A DNA stretch of 64,000 nt from Dipylidium caninum (Eukaryota; Platyhelminthes; Cestoda; Cyclophyllidea; Dipylidiidae): positions 62,001 through 126,000 of the forward strand of contig QEYB01001463.1 in the NCBI GenBank assembly GCA_017562135.1, written 5' to 3'. A program made the translations under genes and the position numbers. A model generated the notes under the pieces. The model was not told where the DNA came from. It ran no database searches and worked only from the letters and a program-made list of their open reading frames with translations. Positions 13,500 to 27,000 of this stretch are shown here, in pieces. The stretch's first letter is position 1, and every line of letters begins with the position of its first letter.

Positions 13500-15399
13500 G
13501 CATGCCGCAGTGTCGGTGCCACCCCACGACCCATCAAGGGCTCTTTGTCTCAACAGTAAGTTGGCTCTGATGAAGGAGTTGCGCTGGAGGATTAGTATCA
13601 TGAAGAGCACACTTGGAGTGGAAAGTTTTCTATGTGCAATGCGTCAGAAGGCCCCACTAAGTGTTTACACATTCATGTTAAACCGTGAAGTTGGACTGCA
13701 TTCGAGTTTCATTCGTGAAACAGATGCTCTCGTCCGTGGAGAATTGATGCACGCATATGCATTTCGCAGTAGGATTGTCAATCTGTATGAGAGGAAGATG
13801 CTAGATAGTAGTACATTGTAGTCTACCATGGTCTGCTTATCTCAAATTTAGTTCGTTATATCTCTTATGAACGACGAAGGTTACGCATTGCTGCAAGGGG
13901 ATGGCCGGAGCCTCAATAGTTAAGCAAACTTTATTCTACAGGCGACAATGATCAGCATTTATCGGCAAGGGGGACAGGACGATGAGTACAAAGCACAAAG
14001 GGGTAAGACAATAAACTGTTTGCGGCCACTGACGGTCGCCTCTTTCTTGTCTATCAAATCACTTGAAGTCAATCCTTTCACTTGCCTACGTGTAGTTGCA
14101 TCATCCCAGTTGCTCTGCATCGCCTTCCCCTTGCCCCTACCTTCTATGTTTGTGAGAAGGAGCATAGCACAGATAAATGACAATCGGCATTGGGACTGTA
14201 ATTTTCACTGGCATCAGCTATTTGGAGAAGGTGGTTCATAGGACATCACTAGTCTGCACATTCATGTGGACCCATCCCACCTAAATGGGGGTGTTGCCTG
14301 TAGTGTGGGCGAGGAGACGAGAAGAGAAGTAATCAAGTAATGTATCGCTTGAGCGGGAGCAGCCTTCAATCCCTATTTCGAATTTCGTGAAAGCATATTT
14401 TAAAAGTCACAGGTGCATATTCACCCTTGTGAACCCGAGAGAATGTTCGAAGAGAGAGCGTATTTGGGAAGCATTGCGGATGCATCTTTGCTATTTTCAT
14501 ATCACTGAAGTACGTGACCCGCTGCATCACTAGATCATTGTATTCTCTGCTACGCTTCACTGGACTCTGCTGTAATATCTTAAAATCCTACCCGTTGAAC
14601 TGTGAATGAGTAGGCCCGATGTAGAGGGAGGACGTAAGACTCCTATTATTTTCTCACCCGGTAGTGCATTTGGCAGATCTGACACACGTCATGGCTATTG
14701 ATTTCATGTCAGTGTACTTAACGGTTGATTCCATGGAATTCATGTCATACAATGTCACAGAGGGCAGTTGTGTATTGCAGCCACATTACTCCTAATCATG
14801 CTGTGAGAGGTCATGATGGGGTGCGGTGATAGCTACGCGGATAGTAGAATATCTTTCACAATGGGAGGAGTGTAAGTACGGTGATCATAGATAGTATGAA
14901 TGTCACTGTGTATAAGGCGGCAGGGCAGTCGCTCATTCATGCATTCAACTATCGAGGTGTTAAATTTCAACTTATCAATCATTGTTAGATTACCGACTTA
15001 ACCTGACTCACGATTCGTTACCACTTTCACATCCTACTACTTCGACACTCGACTCCATATTTGCGACATCTTTTCCCCTTCATCCATTTCTATCTTTTGA
15101 ATAAACTGCATTCCTGCGTCCATTTATCCAATGTGGTCAAATAGTGGCGAGGATTAGCATTGCCTCAAGTAAGTGGACTTGATCGCACAAAGTACGAATT
15201 ACATTTGACCACCACATAACCCTGCATGGCCTGAAGTGTGTCAAATGTTTCTCCTTGAAGGCACCCACTAAATAGTCAACACCGGTTCCCAAGGATGCAG
15301 TGGGTAACCGCAATGCTCGTGTGCTCAACCCACTCGTGCGTTGGGCTAACATTGAAACATGATATTGTGGCGCCAAGGCATGCATGGAACTCGACATTT
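13500..15399. other. Spacer without recognised genes
   Basis: Plus-strand frames run through 13303-13821 (172 codons) but resemble no family, and they overlap the acidic minus-strand frame at their left end. Nothing else is visible. Confidence 0.35.
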
Positions 15400-15545
15400 T
15401 CTCTACTATCAATCACCCACCATGCATAGTACTCCACCTCCCAAATGGCAAGAGCCGGCGAGATTACAAAGCCTTGTCTCACGTTCTGCATGACAGCCAC
15501 TTTGTTGCCTTTGGCACATCCATTTACTGTGAAGACGTCCCTATG
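15400..15545 (-). mobile_element. Possible non-LTR retrotransposon reverse transcriptase relic
   Basis: A minus-strand frame reads VFTVNGCAKGNK followed by NVRQGFVISPALAI. The second part resembles the conserved reverse transcriptase block GV(R/K)QGCxLSPxLF of LINE elements, and the first resembles the beta strand that precedes it. The frame then runs into unrelated sequence, and the YADD box expected downstream is absent. If real, this is a short decayed fragment. The match covers about ten residues, so chance similarity cannot be excluded. Confidence 0.25.
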
Positions 15546-16940
15546 AGGTTGTCACCAGGAGGTCGACTTAACAAGGGAGGCAATAAATTAACCCCGCATG
15601 TCAGCCTTCACAACTGGATAGGATGGATCATAAACGCGGTCAGATCGCTGCAGACATATGAGACATCCTTATCGCCAGAATGCTGCCTTCTTTTTCCCCA
15701 AATGCTCCACATTGAAATAGCCGCTAATGGGTCTATTAAAATGACTCAGATGTGGTCGCCGTGCGCACCCGATTTTTTGGGATGTTCACAGGTATTCATG
15801 GTTGTCGTGGCGTTACTTCAAAGAGATTGCTATTTATTTTGTACTTACAAATGAGTACGGTGATTCGCCCGAGCACTCGCCTAGTGAAGATTGAATTGCC
15901 GCTATTATGCAGCGATATGTCCTGGCCTAACTGAAATTTGTGCAATGTGCGGGAAGACTCGCCCTCTTTCGCCGTTACCATTCACTCACTGTCGTCTGAC
16001 CTTGAACCGCACCCCTTCAAGCCGATTTTTGGCTGCGTGCCACAGGTAGATTCATTGACCCAGTTTCTGCATAAGGGACAAATGGAAGAAGACAGCAGAG
16101 ATGCCACAATTATGGAATGAGGTGTTGGGGTAGTTGGAGTTAAGTAAGGTGGTGGACCGCTAGTCAAATGAGTCGACAATCTTTTTTGTTAAATTGCTTC
16201 AGGAAATAAGGACGGAAAGAGAGACTCGGTCTCTGGATTTTTCTTTACAGGTACTTACTTTAGCTTCCGATAGTAAGGGCGATTGTATTTTCGGCTGTGT
16301 AAAAACGCGTCTGAAGAGGAAACGAGCTTTTACCCTAATGCTGAACCCGAATCTCTGCCTAGTAAAGCCCCCTTTTAGTAAGCCTGTACACAAATTTCCC
16401 ATGAAGTCATTCACGCGGAAGTACCTATATTTAGCTATGGAAAGGCTTAAATTGTAGCAGGAAATAAACTAGTGCTACTACATCGCATCTCATCATATTG
16501 CATAGTTAAATTAACTTTCTCCCCTGTACTATATGGTCTGACTTTACCAGATGATTATGCTTTGGAGATTGAGAAGGCTGGTGGCACTTTCGCAAATTCA
16601 CGAGGTAATTTCGGTTAGAAGCTAGTTTTAAGTCGGGGTTTCCTGGATTTATTTTAGGATGTTGTGTATCCGAAGGCTCAAAATGGATATTTCTGCTGTT
16701 AAACGTCATACATGGATTGCTGAACATGATATTAAATAAGGTCGTTTTGCACAGTTAACAGACAGTGGAAGAGACTTCGTGCATGAAATAGTGCATTGAG
16801 ATTAGGTTTTGCAATGGCGTCTTTTCCCTCCTGCCGCTTCTTTTCAAGGAAGCTTCTTTTATTTCAGACTAATAAGCCTAAAGTTAGGATATGTCTTTTT
16901 TGTTAATTGAACACTTGCCTTGTAGGTGAGGTTTGCAAGA

Positions 16941-17002
16941 ATGTTGGCAGAATTGGCGCTTCTATCCCCCTCGGGTTGGTCAGATGGGCGCGTATTGTAG
17001 CG
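16941..17002 (+). repeat. Dispersed repeat R2, copy 1
   Basis: Shares the exact 20-mer GATGGGCGCGTATTGTAGCG (16983-17002) with 19383-19402. In both places ATGTTGGCAG lies 40-60 bases upstream. Two such matching anchors in the same order mark a second, shorter or more decayed repeat family. Confidence 0.55.
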
Positions 17003-19322
17003 GCGGAGACTAACCATTATGCCCAACATAGAGGAACAAGTGAGTGCTTCTTGGGAGGGTAGAATGATGATTATGCCTCCGCGTGCTTCTCATCGTTGAA
17101 CCTATAGCGATGCTTTGATATGTGCTACCATTTGCTATCACCTAAACTTCGCACCTCTCAATCCCTCCATTCTTCCATTCCCCATAAGACCCAGTGGTGA
17201 CTTGCGCATACCTGATTATACGTTTATGGCCAGGAGTCCTCCTCGTCCTCCACGAGGCGTCAAGTGGAAATCGCGGATGTCCTGGTGTTATGTCTTCCTC
17301 ACCGCCTCGTCCGACGGTTAAGTCGTCTCGCACTCTTACCTAGGACGCCAAATAAAATGGCCGCTTATGACACCGGTACTGCGAACTGCTCTCCTTGGCC
17401 ATATATACACCAAAAAGTCGCCGGCGTTTGAATAGATGCAACATATCAAATGCCGACGCAGGCAAACCCCTGCTTTGTCGCTCGGCTCTTGTCCTAACAT
17501 TCCCGTCTTGCCGAGATGGTGTCTGTAAGTGGAATTTCACGGCCTACCAAAACATGCCAACATCACAGTTAAGAGATAGTGCATGAACCGCTATCGCTAG
17601 CTTGTGATCAGATTAGCAACTGGTGGCCTAGAACGTTTGGTACTTTGATTGCCGCACCTGCCACTTGAATAGGTCTCTACTGCACTTCCTCAGGGTAAAG
17701 GCACCATGTGCCGACAGGCATGGTGCTCACATGTAGCAATCGTCCACATACTGCAGCTTACCTAAAGTGATTGAGTTGGACTAACCGTCACCGAAGGAGG
17801 CCTGGGTTGAGGCGGTTATCTTCCTAAAGAGACACCCTGTGTCTCATTGCTAGCTGTTTAGCAGAGTAGATAAGTTGGCGATCACCACCATATTCCACAA
17901 CAACCCTTCGGTTTTCCCTTCGACTGTCTGAGACCTTCCCTCCTCATTCCTTCTCATTCGCCGACGGTTCAAGGTCTGATGGATACCATAAACGAAAGTT
18001 TAAATTCATAGTTTCTAACTTTTTTTACTTTTTATTTTGTTAAAGGCGGCTCTTTAGTGGTAGACCAAAACGGACCATTTCTTTAAGAACTCTTATCCAT
18101 TTGCCCCAGCCTTCCCAACATACTTGCGCTCTAACGGTGTAACCGGGCTCAAACAATGTATATTGCATGTTTTCTAAAAATCCCACCACACAAAATAGGA
18201 ACATCCTTTGTGGCTCATGGGGAGGCAATTGATTGCTTGGTGTGTGGGTCCGGCACGAATAATGCAGTTTCAGGTATCCACATACAGCAGCACCAAGAGG
18301 TGATAGCATGCAGTCTTCCGTTACATAAATCTTGTCGATGGGACGGTCCACAAAGAATCTACGAAAATGGAACACAAGTAGCGCTAACACTAGCACGCGA
18401 ATGTGAAAAAAACACGCCTACATTGGTACCACTGGTTTCGAAATTACGCTTTCGAGATGCTTCCTCAAAATGGGAATGCATCAAGGATCCTCTGTTATGA
18501 GGTTACACATTTCCTACGTCGGAAGGTGGAGGTTTAAGTTGGGTTATAATCCAACTTCTATTTTCAGTACCCAATCCCATTTGCATCGATGACTGCATGT
18601 TGAATGACTTCGAGATGGGCTAATGAGCACACACTCAGATGGTGTGGGGGCATTTAACATGCGTTGGAAAGAAGGCCACATAATTCATAACGCATGTCAC
18701 CGCATACAATGTGTAGGACCAATGATTCCACTAACTCGGTTAAAACACGTCCGGGAATTTTGTGCGTGCCGAGTAGTCTCACTGACTCACATTTGTGCAA
18801 GGATATGCCCTGGCCCTATGGCACTTCGTACGTGTGTAAAACGCGTCACCCTCTTTAGCCGCCGCCGCATAGTTTCTGCCATTCAACCGTACATCTTCAA
18901 CCTATTATCTTAGGGCAGAGTAGGACAACGTAAGCGGAGATGCTGTATAACGAGAGGAGGAGTACAGACGAAAAGAGTGAGAAGATAGGTAGGGGAGAGA
19001 CGGATGACACGATGCCTCAAATGGGAGCGTGTTATATGGGCTGCTACGCTGCCACTTGGAAATGTGGGAGGCATTGCGGTAGTGAGGCAACAGAGCAGGC
19101 TACGCTGGATTGGGTTCTTTCGCCTGTGGTGGAGTAGTCGATGGACATGCCTAGAATGAAATACGTGGTATGGTAGGCGATGAATGTCGAGTCTTCCATT
19201 GCTCTGAAAGCAGAGGCGATAGACATGTGAACTCACCTGAGGTAAAACAGCATGGCGCCATCTCAGAGTGGAAACAGAAGTGGTGAGAGTATATCTCTGG
19301 TTGTTCACCCATACGGGCAAGT

Positions 19323-19402
19323 ATGTTGGCAGGAGGCGAACTTCAGCCATGTTCATCCTGTCTTCTTACTCCGAGTTTGGCGGATGGGCGCGTATTGTAG
19401 CG
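19323..19402 (+). repeat. Dispersed repeat R2, copy 2
   Basis: Partner of the block at 16941-17002: ATGTTGGCAG at its left end, and the identical 20-mer ending at 19402. The intervening sequence differs in length by about 18 bases. Confidence 0.55.
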
Positions 19403-20289
19403 TACGAGAATTGGCGTCACGCGTAGCCTCGTGACAAACCCGGTGTTCTGTGTTAGGGTTGGAGGAGGATAATGCCCGCAACCAAACGCTCTCTACCACA
19501 ATAACTCCAAGCACGACTTTGTCGTTGTAGTGAAGAAAGGCATGCTACGCTCTTATGTGCACCATTTTTTCCGCACTTTCTTGCGTATTAGTAGGGTTCT
19601 GCATCTCAGCTCCACTTTGCCACATCTTCAGTTTCGGAGTCCCACGATATCACGGTGGAGGCTACTTCGATCGCGACAGTCATTTGATGAAGCTAACACT
19701 TATCATTGGTTGATAAGAGGGAGGAGTTGATGACGAAGGTTAAGGAGCAGACCACTCCCTACAACATATTACTGAAAAATCACGCAGATGCGTGTTAAAA
19801 CCTGCCATTCAAAGGCAGCCCAAATCGCTATTTGATGCCAGCCTTTGTGGATTACGTAACGTTAAGATTTTCCTCATCAGTGACAATGATCACTGAGTGA
19901 ATCTCTCCTCAGTGGATGTGTCTGTGAGATGAGTGCCTGAGGAGACGAGACGGTACGCGATGTTTGACCACATTGCTCAATACAGAACGACATAGCAGTC
20001 ACCGTTGGAAATGTGGTAACTTTCCTCTCGCGTCATAATTTCTCTCCAGACGATGTATACCCAGGATTTGTAGCTCAAAGACTGGTAAGTTTTGCAGCCA
20101 ATAAAGAAAGCATTTACGATTATAAGCTTTGTTCCGAGTGAGGTAGAAGCGGTCGACCACCCCTGATTGCTTCTGTCGAACACTTTGCGCATGCCATCTC
20201 ATTGGACCATTTTTGCGTTGGCAGAATTATATACAAGGTTCACTTTCGGTTACCTTCATTCCATTGAAGGCACTTCCTCATATGGCCAG

Positions 20290-21060
20290 TGGTTAATGCC
20301 TTCTCTTATTGGGGTAGGTAGTGAAATGTAGTTGACGTAGAAATGGAGGTACAAATGGAAGATATTTGGAAGTTGAATCTCGAGAAGGTAGTCTCTGTGT
20401 ATCAGTGTTAACCTCTGGTTTCACATTTCCGCGTGGTGCCTATGCCTTCCTGGTGGAGCAGGGCGGGAGGAGGCAACAGATGTATTCCTCCGCTGCACAA
20501 TTTGAAGGCGCCACAGGATGGTTTTACCTGATGCCTGATTGACTGGCAGACTTTCACCGCTTCAGATCCTCCTGCTTCCAATAAGCAGTTGTACCGGAGT
20601 ATGTGGTCTATCTAAGAGCAACGAGTGCCAGAGTTCCTTACCTTGTGACTGTTGATGGGCAACATTTCCACCTGTAATGCACATGCTCAAAGGTGTGAAC
20701 GAGACTGTGAACTTGATTGAGCGAAAGTGACGGCTCACTTATTGAGTGGTCGATGTTTTGCGCGGTTTCGGTCTACACTGGCATAAATTAGCAAGCCTGT
20801 ATCACTACTCTGATCGGAGTTGCGATAACCCTGCTGGTGGGCTTGGTTATCCACTCTATGTCCAGCCATATTGACATGAACGCGAGAGGGTGGAGATAGG
20901 CTAACTCCCATGGTGGTGATGTAATTGGCAGTCTTTTCATGAGTAAGTTAAGGAAGGAATCATATATGTGAAAAGTAGTAAACATCTTACCACAACAACT
21001 AGGATGAAGGACGCAAAAGAACTCATTAATTCTTCAAGTCAAGGGGTTAAATGGGAAAAT
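20290..21060 (+). repeat. Dispersed repeat R1, copy B
   Basis: Collinear with copy A over most of its length and with the 5' part of copy C. Shared anchors include GGAGCAGGGCGGGAGGA, ACGAGTGCCAGAG, CACATGCTCAAAGGTGTGAA, CGATGTTTTGCGC and a GAACTCATTAATT-like block. After about 21,060 the match stops, so this copy lacks the 3' third seen in copies C and D. Confidence 0.75.
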
Positions 21061-24000
21061 TTACAGCCCTAACAGACCCCAATAGCATTCACACGTATCC
21101 CGGCTCACCTGATGGTGCCTGATTTGCGCACTACACAGTCATAAACTCTAGACAACCCAAAACAGAAACAGGACACGCACGTGTTGAAATGCGAAAAATA
21201 AGGAGTGGGAAGGACAAAGACGGATTGTATGAAGATGGTGAATATCTTGAGGCTGTAGTCCACCATTACCATGACCCACAGGAGGGAGGCCCAATCGTCC
21301 CTGAAAATTGTCGTACATAGAACAAACTGAAGATACAACGTTTGTATTCGTGCGAGCACTACATGTATTTGGCCGATTCACCTAAAATGAATGGGCTTTG
21401 TGGAAATAGTACTTCTCCGTCTGCCATTATGCCAACCGGATGTGCTGGCACCCAAACAGATGGTGACAAGGAGTGAAAAGAATCTCGAAATTGGTTTCCC
21501 TCGACTATGTATGTTAAATTTAACACCTTATGTGAACTCCAAAATAAACACGTTCCCTCTGTGTACTATACAGTATAAGTTTAAGTAGAATAAACCTTTC
21601 GGAATGAATTCGTTCACTACCTCCTGTAGTCCCTAAGGTGGATATTGAAGGATATTTGGTTTCAATAAGACGTAGACAAGAAGACCGATCTCTTCACTAC
21701 TGTCTGACAATACCCGGTGGAAGTCGCCATTGAGTATAAAATTAACTACCCGAAAGTTGATCACATGATTAGAAATTTGCCTGGGCTGTCAACAAGACTC
21801 TATACAAACAAGCTAAAATGCCGAGAGGTCAGCCTACTAATACTGGAGTCTTCAGGTCTACCGAGGAACTCCCTAGGTGGGCATGCCGACTGCAACCACG
21901 TATATCAGACTATAGTCCCAAAGGGTGACTCACCTATTCTGAAGCCAGACATGTCTGGTAGTAATCAGCCCTAAGAAATCATTAGTTCCGTCACTATTTA
22001 GAGTTTTTTTATATTACTGAGTATGGACTTAGAATTTCCACCACTATACGTAAGTATTTCGCCATTTCTAAAAGTGGAGTAGTAGATGCGGTCACAAGGA
22101 CTTCGTATTTCGGTGGCGAGATTCCCGCTGTTTGGATTTATGTCATCTACCTCCTGCATGGATTATTTTAAGGGATTTTGGCCTTCTTCAATGATTTCAC
22201 CTGTATCCGAAATCTCTTCTTCCGACGGTAAGCGAAGTATGCGATACTTCCCCTCTTCAACGCCTCCACCTAGAGAAAATGAGAACCACGTACTTTCGTC
22301 AATGTGCATATAATTCAGAGGTTGGAGGGGCATCATTTAACTCTCTCAAACTTTCAAAGTGAGTTTGCTCGTATTTTGGCTGCTGACTTTAATAAGCACG
22401 AGAAATTATGACTTGTTTCTGTGCAGCTTGACGTCAAATCAATTACTCGCGGATTGTCAATGGAGACAAAGATCTAGAAACCCTTCAACACCATGGAGAG
22501 GACGCTATGTTTTATGGCAGTATACTTGGGAAGAGGGACGTAGGAACCGTTATTCGGTGTCATCGGTGGGATTGTGATGGCGGAGTCTGTTTCGATTTTC
22601 TTAGAGCCCATTATTAAGATTATCCTGAGGTGAACAATAAGGGACGAAGTTAAAATCTCTAAATGTAACGGTATATATACCTACTGCACTACCCCTATGA
22701 GAAATGAAGACCCTCCTTAGGATAACAAATGCTTTTCTCTCGGCCGGATTAGCACCTTCACTACGGGCGAATACCTTCTGCTATGCGCAGTTTCAGGTAA
22801 GAAGACACGGCCTTCCACTAGTCGCGTACGTAACACACGCTTTTCTAACTAGGGGGAAATCCCATTTTTCGTGCTGACTTTGCGAAATATAAAGAAGTCC
22901 CGTGCTGTTGGAATACCTTGGTTAGCACCAGCGAACCGCTCTAGGTTGAGTTGAACTACGTTGATGGGTAGTTCATCTTGACCCGTCTTCATCCCCCAAG
23001 CCTACAGTACCCGTCAACGGTCTCCGATGAGATGGGTGATGTGAGTTTCGGTGACGAAAATCTCAATAAACTGATCGCATTCCAGTCGGGAAATTGACCT
23101 GTGTCGACGTGGAACTTCCACGAACAATTAATCACAGCCATGTGGCTCAGCTTCCCATTCCTACACACACAGCTAACAACCGGTAATAGAGCCTGTCTAA
23201 GCTTATCACGCTGTTGAGACTTTGAAAAGGCTCATATATTACTTTTGCAAGCAGCGATAATATGACTTTACGTCACCACTGGCACACATTGTGCTTACGC
23301 TTGCCAAATCCCAAAAGAGCCACAGTAGGTTGATAAGTGCTCATTTTAGGACTTGAAAAGCTTTCAGTGTGTTTTTTCACTACCCTAGCTGCCCTCGGGA
23401 TAATGCTGAGACGGTATGCCGTCCCCGTGTACGTTTCATTGGATGCTTGACTGAGCACAAATTTGCCTCGACTACTTTGTGCATGATGTCTGGTTAAATG
23501 AAATTTTCACGACCACTTTGTATGCCTACAGGCTTGCAACGTCGGCTACAATTCACCCTCGTCAAGAATAGTGGGGTATGCGTTGGTAACTTGAGTAATG
23601 GCCTCACAAACGCGACAACTGTCTGGTACGCACAATGGAAAGGACGATTTTGTTTAGAATCCAACAGTCACAACAGATGTCCACAAGTGGAATATTTTCC
23701 ACACAAAACTGCATTGTAACTCGCGCACGCAGATTTCCGCTCTCTTGTAATGACAAATCATTGTGCTTACCAACGTAGTTGGCCCAAAGACAGGGAAGAA
23801 TGTATTCAGTTCTCGAGGGAATACAACTAAGGCCGAAAGAGATAAAGAAGAGGGGAGAAATGGGGCAATATTGACTGATACGAAGCCAATAATAACGAAA
23901 TGGATGCCCCATTTCAGGTCACTGCGGAACGGCTTTTGTGAGAAAAGCCATTGAATGAATGCTTCTGTTCACCACCGCGATGAACTCATGTGGCAGGAGC

Positions 24001-27000
24001 GCGTGTTTCATCGTTATTCTGATTGCCTGCAGTTTTCGTAATTCGATGGTCTAGAAGTACCATTGAATGACACGTAAGGCTTAGAACGGACAATGTCAGA
24101 TGCGCCGTTAGTAATTCCGAGGTCTTAAGTGAATAAGGTGTCGATCTCTCCCCAATGGCGTTGGAATGCTATACTCTGAAGTGTATGTGGTAAGCCCACA
24201 GGCTTTATTGCGACAAACAGAAGCCTCTTTGTTTCCTCGTCTTTGAGAAGAAGATGTTTCTTTCTTGGTTCAACGGCGGAGTGATAGCTCCATCCGCATT
24301 TCCCAAGCCCCACCAACTCCCTTTGATTGTTAGGACCTCATTTCTGCGTGAGCAAAGATCACCCCTACCTAGTCGCCTGCCTACTTAGAAACTCCTATTA
24401 TCTACTAATCACCCTTCCCGAGAAGTGGGCTGATATTGAATTTGCGAAGACAATACTGGAAGGTGCTTACTTTCAGGGAAGAGATGAATTTTGAGGGGAG
24501 AGCACAGTGTCTGGATGTCACCAACGGTCTGGCAATCCTTCAAAAATGGCGGTGTGAGAACGGCCAATACACCGTTAAGCGATGACTGAACCTTGAAGGT
24601 GGCATGACTCCTGATTAAGGCTTTAAAAGCCTGTCACCAATTCGTTGTGTTTGATTGCGTTATTTCGTGAAGAAGCTTAGAAAAGTGGGATTCCTTTCGG
24701 GAGTTCTTTTGTCATGCTTAGCCATGAGCTCCTCAATCCTTTTTGATGAGTTTGTCATTCACTCTTAATAGGCTTAGTGCTAAGTGGAGAGGACACAGGC
24801 ATAAAGCTTTCCGCTTCCCAACTGGCATGGAGTCCAGCCCTGCTAATATACGCATTGGAAGCAAATACCGGAAGTGAGGCGACTAGACGTTTGGTTCCAG
24901 CGAAGATCATTCCAAGAGACGAGAGCAGAAGAACGCGGCATGTGTCGACATAGGTGACCGCCGTGTCGTGAAGGGCGACGGTCGCCGAGAGGGTCTGTAG
25001 CAACAGACCGAAGTAGGTCACAGACTTCAACAGCCCATAGACACAATCCCCAACGTGCGTTTAGAAAGTGAATAAAAGCAAAGTCAGAGAACCTCTTAAA
25101 ACAAAAACATGGTTTCTTTTCAACTGAGCAGCCCCTGCACGTTGGTTTCATGATCGGCCTGATTTCCTCTCCTCCTCACTCAGGAGAGTCACCTCCGTCC
25201 CAGAACGGGCTGGCATAAAAGGCGAAACAACAGAAAACCCTCAACTGAATACGAGGCATCTTTGTGGTTCCCTCATTTAGGTATCCCTCGCCAAACCCCA
25301 CCGGAGAAGGAGGCGGAATGCTCTGACCGCAAATTAGCTTCCTTGCGTTTATTTTTAATTTGATCCTTCCTCAATTTGTCGACGCAGAAGGAGAACGTCT
25401 CCTTGAATGATGCACTGCTCTCTCGTCATGACGACTGCCTGTCAGTCTACTATAAATGTTATTTTATTCATGCCAATAGGCAAAATGAGCTTCCACGCCA
25501 ACAGAAATATGACCTACCAGGCGGTTGATAAACAAAAGGGGAGTAGATTTTTCGGCAGACACAGCCTAAGGGATTTCTAAATAACAGTCAGGAGTTTGAT
25601 GATCCTCTTTGTCAGTCGCGTGCACCGCCACGCTTATGAAGTGGTTCCATTGGGCTGTTTACCTTCTCCAGTTCGGTAATTCTAAATGCGAGAGAGATTC
25701 ATGCCTGGTGTGAATGTGCACATGCATAGAAACGCCTTTTAGGAGTCAGAAGGCAATAAAACCGCTGGCACTCTCGTACGCAATCCGGGGTGTCGCACAG
25801 CTGTGCCCAAGTCGATCCTCGGTTAAATGGTTTAACTAAATGGTGGAGGGAGTCGTCTCCTTCCATTGTAGTGTGCTATTAACATAATGGGAGACGGCGA
25901 GCTAGAACACCTTTCTACGAGAGCACTTCCGCTGCAATGCGGTGTGGGGCCTCCGACCTAGCGATACCGTCACTCACTTAAGCAAAATGTGACGGAGGCG
26001 GTTAGGCGTCCCAACTACCGCCAGTAAGTAGGCAGGGTCGATGGGATGCCATTAATCGACAAATCTGCAAATCTCAAATACTTAAGAATCCGGTTGATAT
26101 AGCGTACGGGCGTCGCTTACGTGCACACCCTGTTAGCCTGTAATTTCTAAGCTAATATTTCACCTATGGGGATTAAAATACACCGGCTGACTTCAAGGAC
26201 ACCTGTGGAATTCGATCCTGATGGCCAGAGTCACACCTTCGGCATTACCATCACAGTTTCGTATTTTTTCGGCTATGTAGGGCGGATGAATTAGATGTCG
26301 CAGACTGAAAGTCATTTGACTCCTCTTCTCGCACCACGTCTTGAAAAACTACAACCTCGCATGACAAAGATCGAGTGGTATCAATTACTTACCCGCTAAA
26401 TAAAATTTGCCTATGGGCTGAAAGAGACCATAGACCTTAAGGTGTTTCGTTAATTCGAATGGGCTGCGTAACAGCTCGCAGTGTTTAAATGTTCACATTT
26501 TCATGTCGAATTGGGGTGATTGAGTTGGCGTTTTGCGGACATGGTAACCATCTAACATGTGGTACCTACTTCGTATGATTGTGCACCGTTGTATAACGTC
26601 GCCTGAATGGGCGGAAGAGTAGGTGTTAAGACGCATTTTATTTCATGCCCAGCAATACCCCTGCCATCCCGCACCATTCATCGAGAACCGTTCAAAAGGA
26701 AATCATTCTCCCATTTGTCCACCCCATTTGCATAGAGAAGCTGAGGTGGTGCTGGATTCTCTTCACGCGGCGAATTCCAAGTTGATTTGCACCGTCGAGT
26801 GTCTGTCATTTCGTTCATTTGCACATGCCACGTACATGGCAAAGGGTAGACTATCTAAAGTTTCTCGTAAGCACCATGCTAATAGGTGTATATAATTAAT
26901 AACCAGCATGCATTGGCCTTAAGTCACCTTTCAACTGAAGAGATGAATAGATAAAAGCAGTAGAAAACGGTCACTGTGTTGATCCTGAGGAAGTAGGCCG

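Larger units (their letters stand above)
15550..20289. other. Spacer with a second short repeat pair, no genes
   Basis: Several open frames of 100-150 codons occur on both strands (for example 18910-19356 minus), often overlapping one another. None resembles a known family. The notable content is the repeated block annotated separately at 16983 and 19383. Confidence 0.4.

Noticed and set aside
13303..13821. 172-codon plus-strand ORF rich in His/Pro/Ser
   Set aside because: Low-complexity composition over its first third, no family resemblance, and the opposite strand is equally open.
15384..15854. 156-codon plus-strand ORF
   Set aside because: No recognisable domain and no splice context; it overlaps the possible reverse transcriptase relic on the other strand.
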